In this document: positions 55,433 to 64,000 of the stretch, piece by piece
How the letters are laid out: each line of letters begins with the position of its first letter
Numbering within the stretch: the first letter of the stretch is position 1
NCBI RefSeq assembly: GCF_014640075.1
Contig: NZ_BMGG01000003.1
Span: forward strand, 557,036-621,035
Reading direction: 5' to 3'
DNA: 64,000 nucleotides
Origin: Chelatococcus reniformis
GTDB taxonomy: Bacteria; Pseudomonadota; Alphaproteobacteria; Rhizobiales; Beijerinckiaceae
Position numbers and translations under genes: made by a program
The notes under the pieces: generated by a model
What the model was told of the DNA's origin: nothing
The model's input: only the letters and a program-made list of their open reading frames with translations
Databases searched by the model: none

Positions 55433-56190
55433 AGGGCACCCCCGACGGTTTGGTGCCGCGGCAGGTGAATGCCGCACTCGGTCTTGTCCTTGCCACGCCA
55501 GCGACCGGCGCGCGCGTCTTCGCCGGCCGCCACCTGCGTGGTACAGGGAGCGCAGCCAATGGACGGATAGCCAGCCGCCACCAGCGGATGCGGCGGGAGC
55601 CGGTGCTCGCGCAGGTAGGCCGCGACGTCGGCCATGCTCCAGGACGCAAGCGGATTGATCTTCACGTGTGCGTCGCTGGCTTCGAAGGTCGGAATGTCCT
55701 CGCGCGTCGAGGCCTGATAGCGCTTGCGGCCACTGATCCAGGCATCGAACGGCCGCAGCGCGGCGGCCAGCGGCTCGACCTTGCGGAAGCCGCAGCAGCC
55801 ATCGGCGTCGAGAGCGAACATCGCGCCGAGCGGATCGCGCACCTCGGCGACGGCGGCCTCGGGGCCCACGATGCGCACGTCGCTCAAACCGAATTCGGCC
55901 ACCAGCCGGTCCTTGTAGGCAAGCGTCTCGGGAAACAGACGGCCGGTGTCGACGAAGATCACAGGCACGTCGGCGTCGACCTCGGCGGCCATGTGCAGCA
56001 GCACCGCCGATTCAGCGCCGAAGCTCGATACCAGCGCCACCCGCCCGGCGACCTGTTCGTCCAGCGCCAGCCGCAGAATGTCATGCGGCGGCCGATGGGC
56101 GTAGCGCACATCGAGAGCGCGCGCCCGAGCGGCCGGATCGGCCGCCGGTGCCTCCGGGCCCGTACCGCCCACCGTCAATGCCATCGCCAT
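55429..56190 (-). CDS. cysH: Phosphoadenylyl/adenylyl-sulfate reductase
   Basis: Reduces APS or PAPS to sulfite, 253 residues. SSFGAESAVLLHMAA is the PP-loop-like nucleotide site. The iron-sulfur cysteines (GCCGFRK and CAPC) and the catalytic cysteine in KTECGIH are all present, so this is the cluster-bearing type that uses APS. The presence of cluster cysteines together with the CysC domain nearby means both APS and PAPS routes may exist. It starts at 56190, one base after the cysI stop. Confidence 0.95.
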   Translation of the reverse strand: MAMALTVGGTGPEAPAADPAARARALDVRYAHRPPHDILRLALDEQVAGRVALVSSFGAESAVLLHMAAEVDADVPVIFVDTGRLFPETLAYKDRLVAEFGLSDVRIVGPEAAVAEVRDPLGAMFALDADGCCGFRKVEPLAAALRPFDAWISGRKRYQASTREDIPTFEASDAHVKINPLASWSMADVAAYLREHRLPPHPLVAAGYPSIGCAPCTTQVAAGEDARAGRWRGKDKTECGIHLPRHQTVGGAL

Positions 56191-56191
56191 C

Positions 56192-57853
56192 TCAGGCAAC
56201 CTCCGCATAGAGCGCCGCGCGGAAGGGCGTCTCGCCCAGCCGGCGCACAGCCTGCAGGAAGTTCTCACGCGGGCTTTCGCGCAGGCGCAGATAGGTGTCG
56301 ACGATGGTTTCCACCGCATCCACCACCTCCGCCGACGAGAAGCCTTTGCCCACGATGTCGCCGATGGAGCAGTGCTCGTCGCCGGAGCCGCCGAGGGTGA
56401 TCTGGTAGAACTCCTCGCCTTTGCGATCGACGCCGAGAATGCCGATGTGGCCGACGTGGTGATGCCCGCAAGCGTTGATGCAGCCCGAGATCTTGATCTT
56501 GAGGTCGCCGATCTCGCGCTGCCGGTCGAGGTCGCCGAAGCGCTGGGCGATACGCTGGGCGACGGGGATCGAACGTGCATTGGCCAGGGCGCAATAGTCG
56601 AGCCCCGGGCAGGCGATGATGTCGGTGATCAGCCCGGCATGGGGCGAAGCCAGGCCCGCCCGCTCGAGCGCCGCGTAGACCAGCGGCAGATCGTCGAGCT
56701 TGACGTGCGGCAACACCAGATTCTGCTCATGGCTGACTCGCACCTCGTCGCAGGCATAGCGCTCGGCGATGTCGGCCACCGCCTCCATCTGCGCCGCCGA
56801 AATGTCTCCGGGCACTTCGCCCACGCCCTTGAGCGTGATCGTGGCGATGCCGTAGCCGGACACCCGGTGGGGGGCGACGTTGCGCTCGGCCCAGGCTGCG
56901 AAGCGCGGATCGATCGCCTGAGCTTGTTCGTAGGCCTCGGACAGAGGCGGCATCGTCTCGTGGGCCGGGGGGGCGAAGTAGGCGGCGATGCGGTCGAGCT
57001 CGGCCCTCGGCAAGGTGAGCGCGTGGCCCTGGATAGCCGCGTACTCCTCCTCGATGCGCCGGCGGATCTCGTCGACCCCCGCTTCGTGTACCAGGATCTT
57101 GATACGCGCCTTGAACTTGTTGTCGCGGCGGCCGAACTGGTTGTAGACGCGGACGATCGCCTCGCAATAGCTCAGCAGCTCGCTCTCCGGCAGGAATTCA
57201 CGAACCAGCTTGCCGATGAAGGGGGTGCGTCCCAGGCCGCCGCCGACGTAGACGGTGAAACCCAGCCGTCCCGCCCCGTCGCGCACGATCTGTAGGCCGA
57301 TGTCGTGCACCTGGATGGCCGCCCGGTCGTGGGCCGCTCCGCTGACGGCAATCTTGAACTTGCGCGGCAGGTAGGTGAACTCCGGGTGCAGGGACGACCA
57401 CTGCCGCAGGATCTCGGCGTAGGGCCGCGGATCGGTGATCTCGTCGACGGCGGCGCCGGAGAAATGGTCGGCGGAGACGTTGCGGATGCAGTTGCCCGAC
57501 GTCTGGATCGCGTGCATCTCTACCTGGGCGAGCTCGCCTAGGATCTCGGGCACGTCCTTGAGCTCGATCCAGTGGAACTGGAGGTTCTGCCGGGTCGTGA
57601 AGTGGCCAAAGCCGCGGTCGTAACGCTTAGCAATGTGAGCCAGCTTGCGCAGCTTGGCGCCATCGAGCCCGCCGTAGGGAATGGCGATACGCAGCATGTA
57701 GGCGTGCAACTGCAGGTAGAGACCGTTCATAAGCCGGAGCGGTTTGAACTCGTCCTCGGTCAGCTCGCCCGACAGCCGCCGACCAACCTGATCGCGAAAC
57801 TGCTCCACGCGTTGCGAGACGAAGCGGCGATCGAACTCATCGTAGCGATACAT
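56192..57853 (-). CDS. cysI: Sulfite reductase, hemoprotein (CysI-like)
   Basis: Six-electron reduction of sulfite to sulfide on siroheme and a coupled [4Fe-4S] cluster. The four cluster cysteines are in IIACPGLDYCALA and SGCINACGHHHVGHIG, as required. Two nitrite/sulfite-reductase half-domains are visible, 553 residues from the ATG at 57853. No cysJ flavoprotein is present, so electrons probably come from ferredoxin or another donor, as in other alphaproteobacteria. Confidence 0.95.
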   Translation of the reverse strand: MYRYDEFDRRFVSQRVEQFRDQVGRRLSGELTEDEFKPLRLMNGLYLQLHAYMLRIAIPYGGLDGAKLRKLAHIAKRYDRGFGHFTTRQNLQFHWIELKDVPEILGELAQVEMHAIQTSGNCIRNVSADHFSGAAVDEITDPRPYAEILRQWSSLHPEFTYLPRKFKIAVSGAAHDRAAIQVHDIGLQIVRDGAGRLGFTVYVGGGLGRTPFIGKLVREFLPESELLSYCEAIVRVYNQFGRRDNKFKARIKILVHEAGVDEIRRRIEEEYAAIQGHALTLPRAELDRIAAYFAPPAHETMPPLSEAYEQAQAIDPRFAAWAERNVAPHRVSGYGIATITLKGVGEVPGDISAAQMEAVADIAERYACDEVRVSHEQNLVLPHVKLDDLPLVYAALERAGLASPHAGLITDIIACPGLDYCALANARSIPVAQRIAQRFGDLDRQREIGDLKIKISGCINACGHHHVGHIGILGVDRKGEEFYQITLGGSGDEHCSIGDIVGKGFSSAEVVDAVETIVDTYLRLRESPRENFLQAVRRLGETPFRAALYAEVA

Positions 57854-57930
57854 GGTCTTGTCCTGCGGGGCAGCATCCCCGCACCCTGCTCCGGGAGCGA
57901 TTGTGTCGCGCGCCGGTGTGGTCGTCCTGA

Positions 57931-58254
57931 TTACGTGCTGGCGTGCACCAACGTGCGGTTCTCGCGGATGGTGGGACCGCCCTGGGCCCGGATCCGCTCG
58001 CGCATGAGCACCGGCCGCACCGCAGCGCCCTCGCGCCGAACATCGATGAGATAGGGCTCGACCACCACGTCGCGCTCGACGTCGCGATTGGCGCACACCA
58101 GTGACGCCTCGGCGGTTGCTGCATCTTCAGCCACCTGCGCATGGGCAATGTCACGCGACCAGGTGCCGGAGGCGGTGAGGAACACGACCGATCCGGTGAC
58201 GAGCGCATTGGCCGTAACAACCTGCAGCGAAAGCCCCTTGGCCGCCCGCTTCAT
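57931..58254 (-). CDS. DUF2849 protein upstream of cysI
   Basis: A 107-residue protein with GLSLQVVTANALVTGSVVFLTASGTW, the DUF2849 pattern. Rhizobia keep this small gene between a cysG-type siroheme synthase and cysI; here cysG is missing and the sulfate transporter gene cysA is next. The ATG at 58254 follows AGGAG. Function unknown. The 157-base AT-rich gap behind it (58255-58411) may hold the operon promoter, but no clear -35/-10 pair could be placed. Confidence 0.88.
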   Translation of the reverse strand: MKRAAKGLSLQVVTANALVTGSVVFLTASGTWSRDIAHAQVAEDAATAEASLVCANRDVERDVVVEPYLIDVRREGAAVRPVLMRERIRAQGGPTIRENRTLVHAST

Positions 58255-58411
58255 GGCGATGAGTTCTCCTGTGCCGCACGCACGGTCTTCCCGCACGTGC
58301 TAACAGCCTCGATGTGTGGGACCGTTTAACATGACGCAAGAGCGAGAGAAAGAAATTCTCCGACAAAAAACGAAAATTTAACAATTTACCGCGCCTGAGA
58401 TGTTAAATAGC

Positions 58412-59458
58412 TCAAGCTCTGTCCTCGAACAGGGTTCCGCGCACGATATGCACGGCAGCGCGGTCGCCGACGCTGAGCGCCTGCTGGGGTGGCACCTCGA
58501 TCTCGACCCGGGTGCCGGTCGCGTCGAGCGTCAATTCGGCGCGGCGGCCGGCGACGGTCCGGCGGATGCCGGCGACCGTGCCCGCGAGGCCTCCCCCGCA
58601 ATCGCCGGGGGTGAGCACCACGTCGGCCGGGCGCAGGTAGAGCTGCGCGGGACCGTCCTTGCTGGCGGCCACATCGACATCGAGAGACAGGCCGCCCAGA
58701 CGCACGCGGCCGCCGTCGACGATCGCCGGCAGGCTCGTCGTGTCGCCGACGAACGACATGACGAAAGCCGACGCCGGCGCATCGTAGACCTGGTCGGGCG
58801 TGCCGATCTGCTCGAGGCGGCCATTATTGAGGATCGCCACGCGGTCCGCGAGTTCGAGCGCCTCGTCCTGGTCGTGGGTGACGAAGATCGTCGTATGCCC
58901 CGTGCGGCCGTGCAGCTCACGCAGCCACCGGCGCAAGTCTTTGCGGACCTTGGCGTCGAGCGCACCGAATGGCTCGTCGAGCAGGAGCACGCGCGGCTCG
59001 ACGGCGAGCGCGCGCGCCAGAGCCACACGCTGGCGCTGACCTCCGGAGAGCTGCGCCGGATAGCGGCCGCCCAGGCCGCCGAGCTGCACCAGATCCAGGA
59101 GCTCGGCCACGCGCTGGCGGATGGCCGCCCGGCTCGGCCGGCGGTCACGTGGGCGCACGCGCAGGCCGTAGCCGACGTTCTCGGCCACCGTCATGTGCTT
59201 GAACAGGGCATAGTGCTGGAAGACGAAGCCGACCTGGCGCTCCTGCACGCTGAGCCGGGTAGCGTCCGTGGCGCCGAAATAGACGTGACCGCTGGCCGGC
59301 CGCTCGAGCCCGGCGATCACCCGCAGCAACGTCGTCTTGCCGGAGCCGGACGGGCCCAGCAGGGCCACCAGCTCGCCCGCCTTGATCTCGAGGCTCACAT
59401 CCCTAAGCGCAGGCGAGGCACCGAAATCCTTGCTGATCCCGGCCACGCGAATGTCCAA
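58412..59458 (-). CDS. cysA: Sulfate/thiosulfate ABC transporter ATP-binding protein
   Basis: Powers sulfate uptake. Walker [12 protein letters not shown], the ABC signature [16 protein letters not shown] and Walker [14 protein letters not shown] are intact; a C-terminal TOBE-like domain (about 240-348) follows. Starting from TTG at 59458 (seven bases after GGAG) gives [13 protein letters not shown], the family's normal beginning, with 348 residues; no ATG fits. cysW ends only 13 bases upstream. Confidence 0.95.
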   Translation of the reverse strand: MDIRVAGISKDFGASPALRDVSLEIKAGELVALLGPSGSGKTTLLRVIAGLERPASGHVYFGATDATRLSVQERQVGFVFQHYALFKHMTVAENVGYGLRVRPRDRRPSRAAIRQRVAELLDLVQLGGLGGRYPAQLSGGQRQRVALARALAVEPRVLLLDEPFGALDAKVRKDLRRWLRELHGRTGHTTIFVTHDQDEALELADRVAILNNGRLEQIGTPDQVYDAPASAFVMSFVGDTTSLPAIVDGGRVRLGGLSLDVDVAASKDGPAQLYLRPADVVLTPGDCGGGLAGTVAGIRRTVAGRRAELTLDATGTRVEIEVPPQQALSVGDRAAVHIVRGTLFEDRA

Positions 59459-59471
59459 GGAAGGGCTCCGC

Positions 59472-60356
59472 TCAGTGGGCTGTCCGTCCTGATATGGCGT
59501 CGCCGAAGCGCCATTCGAGAATAGACTTGCCCACGAGGGTAAGGAGGGCAAGGAGAGCGAGGAGCGAGGCGACGGCAAAGGCCGCGACGAAGTTGTACTC
59601 ATTGTAGAGGATCTCGACGTGAAGGGGCATCGTGTTGGTGAGGCCGCGGATGTGGCCGGACACGACGGAAACGGCGCCGAACTCGCCCATGGCGCGGGCA
59701 TTGCAGAGCAGCACGCCATAGAGCAACGCCCAGCGGACGTTGGGCAAGGTCACGGTCAGGAAAGCGCGCAGGCCGCCCGCGCCCAGGGTCATCGCCGCCT
59801 CCTCGTCGGAATTGCCCTGCTCCTGCATCAGCGGGATCAACTCGCGGGCGACGAACGGAAAGGTGACGAAGACGGTCGCCAGCACGATGCCCGGCACGGC
59901 GAAGACGATACGGATGTCGTGCTCCAGCAGCCATGGCCCGAGCAACCCCTGGGCGCCGAACAGCAGGACGTAGACGAGCCCCGACACCACCGGCGATACC
60001 GAAAACGGCAGGTCGATCAGCGTGATCAGGAAGCTCTTGCCGGCGAACTCGAACTTGGCGATGGCCCAGGATGCAGCCACGCCGAACACCAGATTGAGCG
60101 GCACGGCGATCGCGGCGACCAGCAGCGTGAGGCGGATGGCCGCCTGGGCGTCGGGCTCACCGAACGCCGCCAGGTAGACGTCAACGCCCTTGCGGAAGGC
60201 CTCCACGAAAACGACGGCCAGCGGCAACAGCAGAAAAAAGGCCAGGAACGCGACGGCCACGAGCGTCGCTGCGACACGCGTCGTCCGCCGCTCGGTGGTG
60301 GCGTCGGCCACCCCGGCGGCCGAGCCCGAGCGACGCTCAAAGGCGGCGTCAACCAT
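59472..60356 (-). CDS. cysW: Sulfate ABC transporter permease CysW
   Basis: One of two sulfate permeases, 294 residues with six membrane helices. The cytoplasmic EAA loop is [47 protein letters not shown] is the subsequent family block. Its start overlaps the end of cysT by eight bases. Confidence 0.95.
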   Translation of the reverse strand: MVDAAFERRSGSAAGVADATTERRTTRVAATLVAVAFLAFFLLLPLAVVFVEAFRKGVDVYLAAFGEPDAQAAIRLTLLVAAIAVPLNLVFGVAASWAIAKFEFAGKSFLITLIDLPFSVSPVVSGLVYVLLFGAQGLLGPWLLEHDIRIVFAVPGIVLATVFVTFPFVARELIPLMQEQGNSDEEAAMTLGAGGLRAFLTVTLPNVRWALLYGVLLCNARAMGEFGAVSVVSGHIRGLTNTMPLHVEILYNEYNFVAAFAVASLLALLALLTLVGKSILEWRFGDAISGRTAH

Positions 60357-61218
60357 GGCCGAACCTCCGCCGGCTCCAGGCCTGCAACAGGTTGATCGCG
60401 AACAGCATGACGAAGGCGAGCGCGAGCATGATCGTCGCGATGACAGTCGCGCCGGTGTAGTCGAACTCGGAGAGCTTGATGACGATCAGCAGCGGCGCGA
60501 TCTCCGACACGAACGGCAGGTTGCCGGCGATGAAGATGACGGAGCCATACTCGCCGACGGCGCGGGCGAAGGCCAGCGCCAGCCCGGTCAGCACCGCCGG
60601 CGCGAGGGGCGGCAGCAACACCTGACGCAGGGCCTGTGCCCGGCTGGCGCCCAAGGTGGCGGCCGCCTCCTCCAACTCGCGGTCGAGATCGGCGATGAGC
60701 GGCTGCACCGTCCGCACGGTGAACGGGAGCCCGATGAACACCAGGGCGACGAAGATACCCAGCGGCGTATAGGCAACCTTGATGCCCAGCGCGGCGAGCG
60801 GTGCACCGACCCAGCCGTTCGGCGCGTAGAGTGCGGCGAGCGCGATGCCGGCGACGGCGGTCGGCAGCGCGAACGGGAGGTCCACCATGGCGTCGACGAA
60901 CTTACGGCCGGGAAAGTCGTAGCGCGTCAGCACCCACGCCACCAGCAAGCCGAAGATCGAGGCGACCACGGCGGCAACGGCCGAAACGCCGAAACTGACG
61001 CGAAGGGCGGCGAAGACGCGCGGCTCGAACGCGACCGCGACCAAGCCGGACAAGCCGACCTCGGATGCCCTGAGCACGAGGGCGCCGAGCGGCAGCAGCA
61101 CGACGAGGCTGAGATAGACGATGGTGTAACCGAAGGCGATCCCGAAGCCCGGGATCACGCTCGGCTGTTTCCATCGCCAGCCCTCGGCCGGCGTCGGGGC
61201 GATCGCAGTGTTGTTCAT
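60349..61218 (-). CDS. cysT: Sulfate ABC transporter permease CysT (CysU)
   Basis: Second sulfate permease, 289 residues. The EAA loop is [30 protein letters not shown], followed by [19 protein letters not shown]. It forms the membrane channel with CysW. The substrate-binding protein gene ends 17 bases upstream, so the four genes sbp-cysT-cysW-cysA form one operon. Confidence 0.95.
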   Translation of the reverse strand: MNNTAIAPTPAEGWRWKQPSVIPGFGIAFGYTIVYLSLVVLLPLGALVLRASEVGLSGLVAVAFEPRVFAALRVSFGVSAVAAVVASIFGLLVAWVLTRYDFPGRKFVDAMVDLPFALPTAVAGIALAALYAPNGWVGAPLAALGIKVAYTPLGIFVALVFIGLPFTVRTVQPLIADLDRELEEAAATLGASRAQALRQVLLPPLAPAVLTGLALAFARAVGEYGSVIFIAGNLPFVSEIAPLLIVIKLSEFDYTGATVIATIMLALAFVMLFAINLLQAWSRRRFGHG

Positions 61219-61235
61219 GGGGCGCTATCGGTCAT

Positions 61236-62291
61236 TCATTTCGCGCTGCGCGCGACCGCATAGATCTGATCGAATACCCCGCCGGACTCGAAATATTCCT
61301 TCTGGATGACGTCCCAACTACCGAGCAGCTTCTCGACCTCGAACGTCTTGACGGAGGGAAACGCCAGATCGCCCTTGGCGGCTTCCGCAAGGACGGGACG
61401 GTAGCGATGCTTGGCGATGATGGCCTGCGCCTCGGGCTCGTAAAGGAACTTCAAATAGGCCTCGGCGATCTTGCGTGTCCCCTTCTTGTCGACGTTGCCG
61501 TCGACCAGAGCCACGGGCGGCTCCGCCTGGATCGACAGCGGCGGGACGATGATGTCGAACTTGTCGTTGCCAAACTCCTTGAGAATCAGATCCGCCTCGT
61601 TTTCCCAGGCAGGCAGCACGTCGCCGAGCTGGCGCTGCGCGAAGGTGATGGTCGAGCCACGCGCGCCCGTGTCAAGCACCGGGACGTTCTTGTAGAGCGC
61701 GGTGACGAATTCCTTGGCCTTGGCCGGGTCGTTGCCGAATTTGTCGAGCGCATAACCCCAGGCGCCAAGAAAGTTCCAGCGGGCGCCCGCAGAGGTCTTT
61801 GGATTTGGCGTGATCACCTGGACGCCCGGCTTGACCAGGTCGTTCCAATCCTTGATATCCTTTGGATTGCCCTTGCGCACCACGAACACCACGGTCGATG
61901 TGTACGGGAGACCGCGATTGGGCAGCTTCTCCCGCCAATTGGCTGGGATCTTCTTGGTGGCTTTCGTGATCGCGTCGATGTCGGAGGCGATGCCCAAGGT
62001 CACCACATCGGCATCGACGCCATCAATCACGGTGCGGGCCTGGGCGGCCGAGCCGCCATGCGAGGTCCGCACGGTGATCTCTTCGCCCGTCTGCTTCTTA
62101 TAGCTTTCCGCGAACGCCTTGTTGATGTCGCGATAGAGTTCCCGCGTCGGATCGTAGGAGACGTTCAGAATGGCCGTCTGAGCGACCGCCGGCTCGCAGC
62201 CGGCGATCAGGACGGGCGCAGCGAGCATTCCGAGGACAAGGCCCGCGGCCGGCAAGCGGCCCAACAGCCGAGCTTGGATGCACGTCTTCAT
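61236..62291 (-). CDS. Sulfate-binding periplasmic protein
   Basis: A 351-residue ABC substrate-binding protein with signal peptide (about residues 1-37). ILNVSYDPTRELYRDINKAF is the Sbp/CysP start of the mature chain, and TSHGGSAAQARTVIDGVDADVVTLG and NPKTSAGARWNFLGAWGYAL line the sulfate site. Sbp and CysP cannot be separated by eye. GGAG lies before the ATG. It is first in the transporter operon and divergent from cysK. Confidence 0.95.
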   Translation of the reverse strand: MKTCIQARLLGRLPAAGLVLGMLAAPVLIAGCEPAVAQTAILNVSYDPTRELYRDINKAFAESYKKQTGEEITVRTSHGGSAAQARTVIDGVDADVVTLGIASDIDAITKATKKIPANWREKLPNRGLPYTSTVVFVVRKGNPKDIKDWNDLVKPGVQVITPNPKTSAGARWNFLGAWGYALDKFGNDPAKAKEFVTALYKNVPVLDTGARGSTITFAQRQLGDVLPAWENEADLILKEFGNDKFDIIVPPLSIQAEPPVALVDGNVDKKGTRKIAEAYLKFLYEPEAQAIIAKHRYRPVLAEAAKGDLAFPSVKTFEVEKLLGSWDVIQKEYFESGGVFDQIYAVARSAK

Positions 62292-62334
62292 GATACGTCT
62301 CCGGCAACCGATTTCACACCCTTAGCAGCTTCAA

Positions 62335-62400
62335 AGCCGAAAGCAACGAAATTGGGAGTGAATTAATATAATATACTGCAAAATTATGTGTTTTGATCGA
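62335..62400. promoter_or_regulatory. AT-rich divergent promoter region, sbp / cysteine synthase
   Basis: This is one of the most AT-rich stretches of the window, inside the 289-base gap between the divergent sbp and cysteine synthase genes. It has TATAAT at 62367-62372 on the plus strand and TATATT-like sequences on the minus strand. No good -35 is present on either strand, which fits promoters that need an activator such as CysB, but no binding site is identified. Confidence 0.4.
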
Positions 62401-62580
62401 TTCGTGCGGCCCTCATCGCTCTTGCCTTGCGGGACGTGACCGTCCACAGGAGGAATGGAGGTTTCGCCCGCCCGCGCCGGATGAGGCGCTCGACACAAGG
62501 CATCTGGAGCGTGCGTGCGAAAAGTGGAGTCCCGTCGCCGCCAGCCGTGGGGTGGGCCCCGAATTGATACAGGACGAGCC

Positions 62581-63612
62581 ATGAACCGCTTCAGCAGCGT
62601 CGTCGATGCCATCGGCAACACCCCCCTGATCCGCCTCAGGCGCGCCTCCGAGCTCACCGGCTGCGAGATCTACGGCAAGGCCGAGTTCATGAACCCGGGC
62701 CAGTCGGTGAAGGATCGAGCGGCGCTGTACATCATCAACGACGCAGTCGCCCGTGGCGCGCTCCGGCCCGGCGGCATCGTGGTCGAGGGCACGGCGGGCA
62801 ACACCGGCATCGGGCTCGCCGTCGTCGGCAACGCGCTCGGCTTCCGCAGCGTCATCGTTATCCCGGAGACGCAGGCCCAAGAGAAGAAGGATGCGCTGGT
62901 GCTGCTCGGTGCCGAACTGGTGCAGGTGCCCGCCGTCGCCTATGCAGATCCGAACAACTACGTGAAAGTCTCTGGCCGGCTCGCGGAGGAACTGGCCCGC
63001 ACCGAAGCCGCCGGCGCCATCTGGGCCAACCAGTTCGACAACGTGGCCAACCGCAACGCCCACATCGAGACGACCGGCCCGGAGATCTGGGAACAGACCG
63101 GCGGCAAGGTCGACGGCTTCACCTGCGCGGTGGGCACCGGCGGTACGCTGGCCGGCATCGCCATCGCGCTGAAGGAGCGCAATCCGGCCGTGCGCATCGC
63201 GCTGAGCGATCCCCTGGGAGCTGCCCTCTACTCCTACTACACCGCCGGCGTCCTCAAGTCGCACGGCTCATCCATCACCGAGGGAATCGGCCAAGGGCGG
63301 ATCACCGCCAACCTCGAAGAAGCGCCGATCGACGTTGCCTATGAGATATCGGACGAAGAGGCGCTGCCGATCATCTTCGATCTGCTCGAGCACGAGGGCC
63401 TGTGCCTGGGCGGATCCTCCGGCATCAACATCGCCGGCGCCATCCGGCTGGCGCGCGAGATGGGCCCCGGCCACACCATCGTGACCATCCTGGCCGACTA
63501 CGGCACCCGCTACCAGTCCAAGCTCTTCAACCCGGCCTTCCTGCGGTCCAAGGACCTACCGGTGCCAGGCTGGCTCGAGCGCGGTCCGGCGGTCGAGGCA
63601 CCGCTGGTGTAG
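62581..63612 (+). CDS. Cysteine synthase (O-acetylserine sulfhydrylase)
   Basis: Makes cysteine from O-acetylserine and sulfide with PLP, 343 residues. The PLP lysine is Lys44 in NPGQSVKDRAALY, and EGTAGNTGIGLA is the substrate loop. The C-terminus is longer than in E. coli CysK, as in a group of alphaproteobacterial forms, and the loop GLCLGGSSGINI is standard. It runs opposite to the sulfate uptake operon, completing the sulfate-to-cysteine route. Confidence 0.94.
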   Translation: MNRFSSVVDAIGNTPLIRLRRASELTGCEIYGKAEFMNPGQSVKDRAALYIINDAVARGALRPGGIVVEGTAGNTGIGLAVVGNALGFRSVIVIPETQAQEKKDALVLLGAELVQVPAVAYADPNNYVKVSGRLAEELARTEAAGAIWANQFDNVANRNAHIETTGPEIWEQTGGKVDGFTCAVGTGGTLAGIAIALKERNPAVRIALSDPLGAALYSYYTAGVLKSHGSSITEGIGQGRITANLEEAPIDVAYEISDEEALPIIFDLLEHEGLCLGGSSGINIAGAIRLAREMGPGHTIVTILADYGTRYQSKLFNPAFLRSKDLPVPGWLERGPAVEAPLV

Positions 63613-63620
63613 CTGGAACG

Positions 63621-64000
63621 CTACGCTTCGCTCTGCACCAGCACGTTGTCGGCCGGCGCATCGAGCGTCCAGTGCACGCCCTCCGGGGCGTAGCGCAGTT
63701 CCACTTCGCCGGCGAGCGTGCGCGCCACCGTCCGCTCGATGACGACCTGGCCGAAGCCGCGCCGGCTGGGCGGCGCAACCGGCGGACCGCCCTCCTCCCG
63801 CCAGCTCATGCGGAAGCGGTCGCCTTCGGTCGCCGCCTCGACGGACCAGTCGATGTTGACGCGGCCGTCGGGTGTCGACAGCGAGCCGTATTTGGCCGCG
63901 TTCGTCGCCAATTCGTGCAGCGCCAGACCCAGGTGCTGGATGGCATCTCCGCCGAGCGTCACCGGGGGGCCATCGAGCCGGATCTGACCGCCGATCAGAT
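63621..64000 (-). CDS. HWE-type sensor histidine kinase, C-terminal part
   Basis: Partial gene; the start lies beyond the window. The last 126 or so residues hold the N box in LGLALHELATNAAKYGSLS and GFGQVVIERTVARTL, with W-x-E-x-x-G-P-P, which mark the HWE/HisKA_2 kinases frequent in Rhizobiales. The signal and the response regulator are unknown. Convergent with the cysteine synthase gene, eight bases apart. Confidence 0.88.
   Translation of the reverse strand, partial: LIGGQIRLDGPPVTLGGDAIQHLGLALHELATNAAKYGSLSTPDGRVNIDWSVEAATEGDRFRMSWREEGGPPVAPPSRRGFGQVVIERTVARTLAGEVELRYAPEGVHWTLDAPADNVLVQSEA

Overview
The window reads as a chromosomal segment of an alphaproteobacterium, most likely of the order Hyphomicrobiales (Rhizobiales). 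The basis is high GC, an orphan CcrM-type GANTC methyltransferase, split F0/F1 ATP synthase genes with a b/b' pair, two-subunit GcvP, an aa3 cytochrome oxidase cluster ending in DUF983-SURF1-thrC, a GTTC-N7-GTTC LexA box, and a small RNA with a UUUCCUCCCU core. It is nearly all core metabolism. The accessory content is one IS1182-type insertion sequence and several families of intergenic palindromic repeats. I see no prophage, CRISPR array, rRNA or tRNA.

Layout. 1-5.4 kb: TPR protein, ETF-ubiquinone oxidoreductase, a FosX-like enzyme and a family 4 uracil-DNA glycosylase. 5.4-11.0 kb: moaB (probable CTG start), a zinc metallopeptidase, a frameshifted DUF5939/adenylate cyclase gene and cydAB of the cyanide-insensitive type. 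11.2-17.7 kb: a radical SAM gene with an SOS-type promoter, a VOC protein, RNase HII, CcrM, MutY, a DUF721 protein and a DsbA-like oxidoreductase. 17.8-24.3 kb: smc and the F0 operon (atpI-B-E-F'-F) with its own promoter and terminator. 24.4-27.7 kb: a nucleotidyltransferase, a candidate small RNA, a porin-like fragment, a small membrane protein and an acyl-CoA ligase. 27.8-33.2 kb: a glycine cleavage operon (gcvT-gcvH-osmC-gcvPA-gcvPB) behind a promoter and a tandem glycine riboswitch. 33.3-34.5 kb: two exported proteins, one IalB-like.

34.9-41.8 kb: cytochrome c oxidase genes (ctaC, ctaD, ctaB, coxF, ctaG, ctaE, DUF983, SURF1). 41.9-47.1 kb: thrC, a GNAT acetyltransferase and a large membrane GGDEF/EAL protein whose two c-di-GMP signatures are both degenerate. 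47.1-51.6 kb: a repeat-rich stretch with yqgE, a peroxiredoxin, the insertion sequence, a rhodanese protein and a BON-LysM protein. 51.8-63.6 kb: assimilatory sulfate pathway (cysNC, cysD, DUF934, cysH, cysI, DUF2849, sulfate ABC transporter cysA-W-T-sbp) with a divergent cysteine synthase. The window ends inside an HWE-type histidine kinase gene.

The most informative non-coding signals are the SOS promoter at 11.2 kb, the sRNA at 25.3 kb, the tandem riboswitch at 33.0 kb with an osmC gene under its control, and the IS insertion exactly at the CTAG end of a palindromic repeat at 48.8 kb. I found no clearly undescribed multi-gene system. The best leads are the degenerate GGDEF/EAL protein, the osmC gene inside the riboswitch operon and the SOS-type control of the radical SAM gene. 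All calls come from reading the sequence and from family knowledge; no database search was run.
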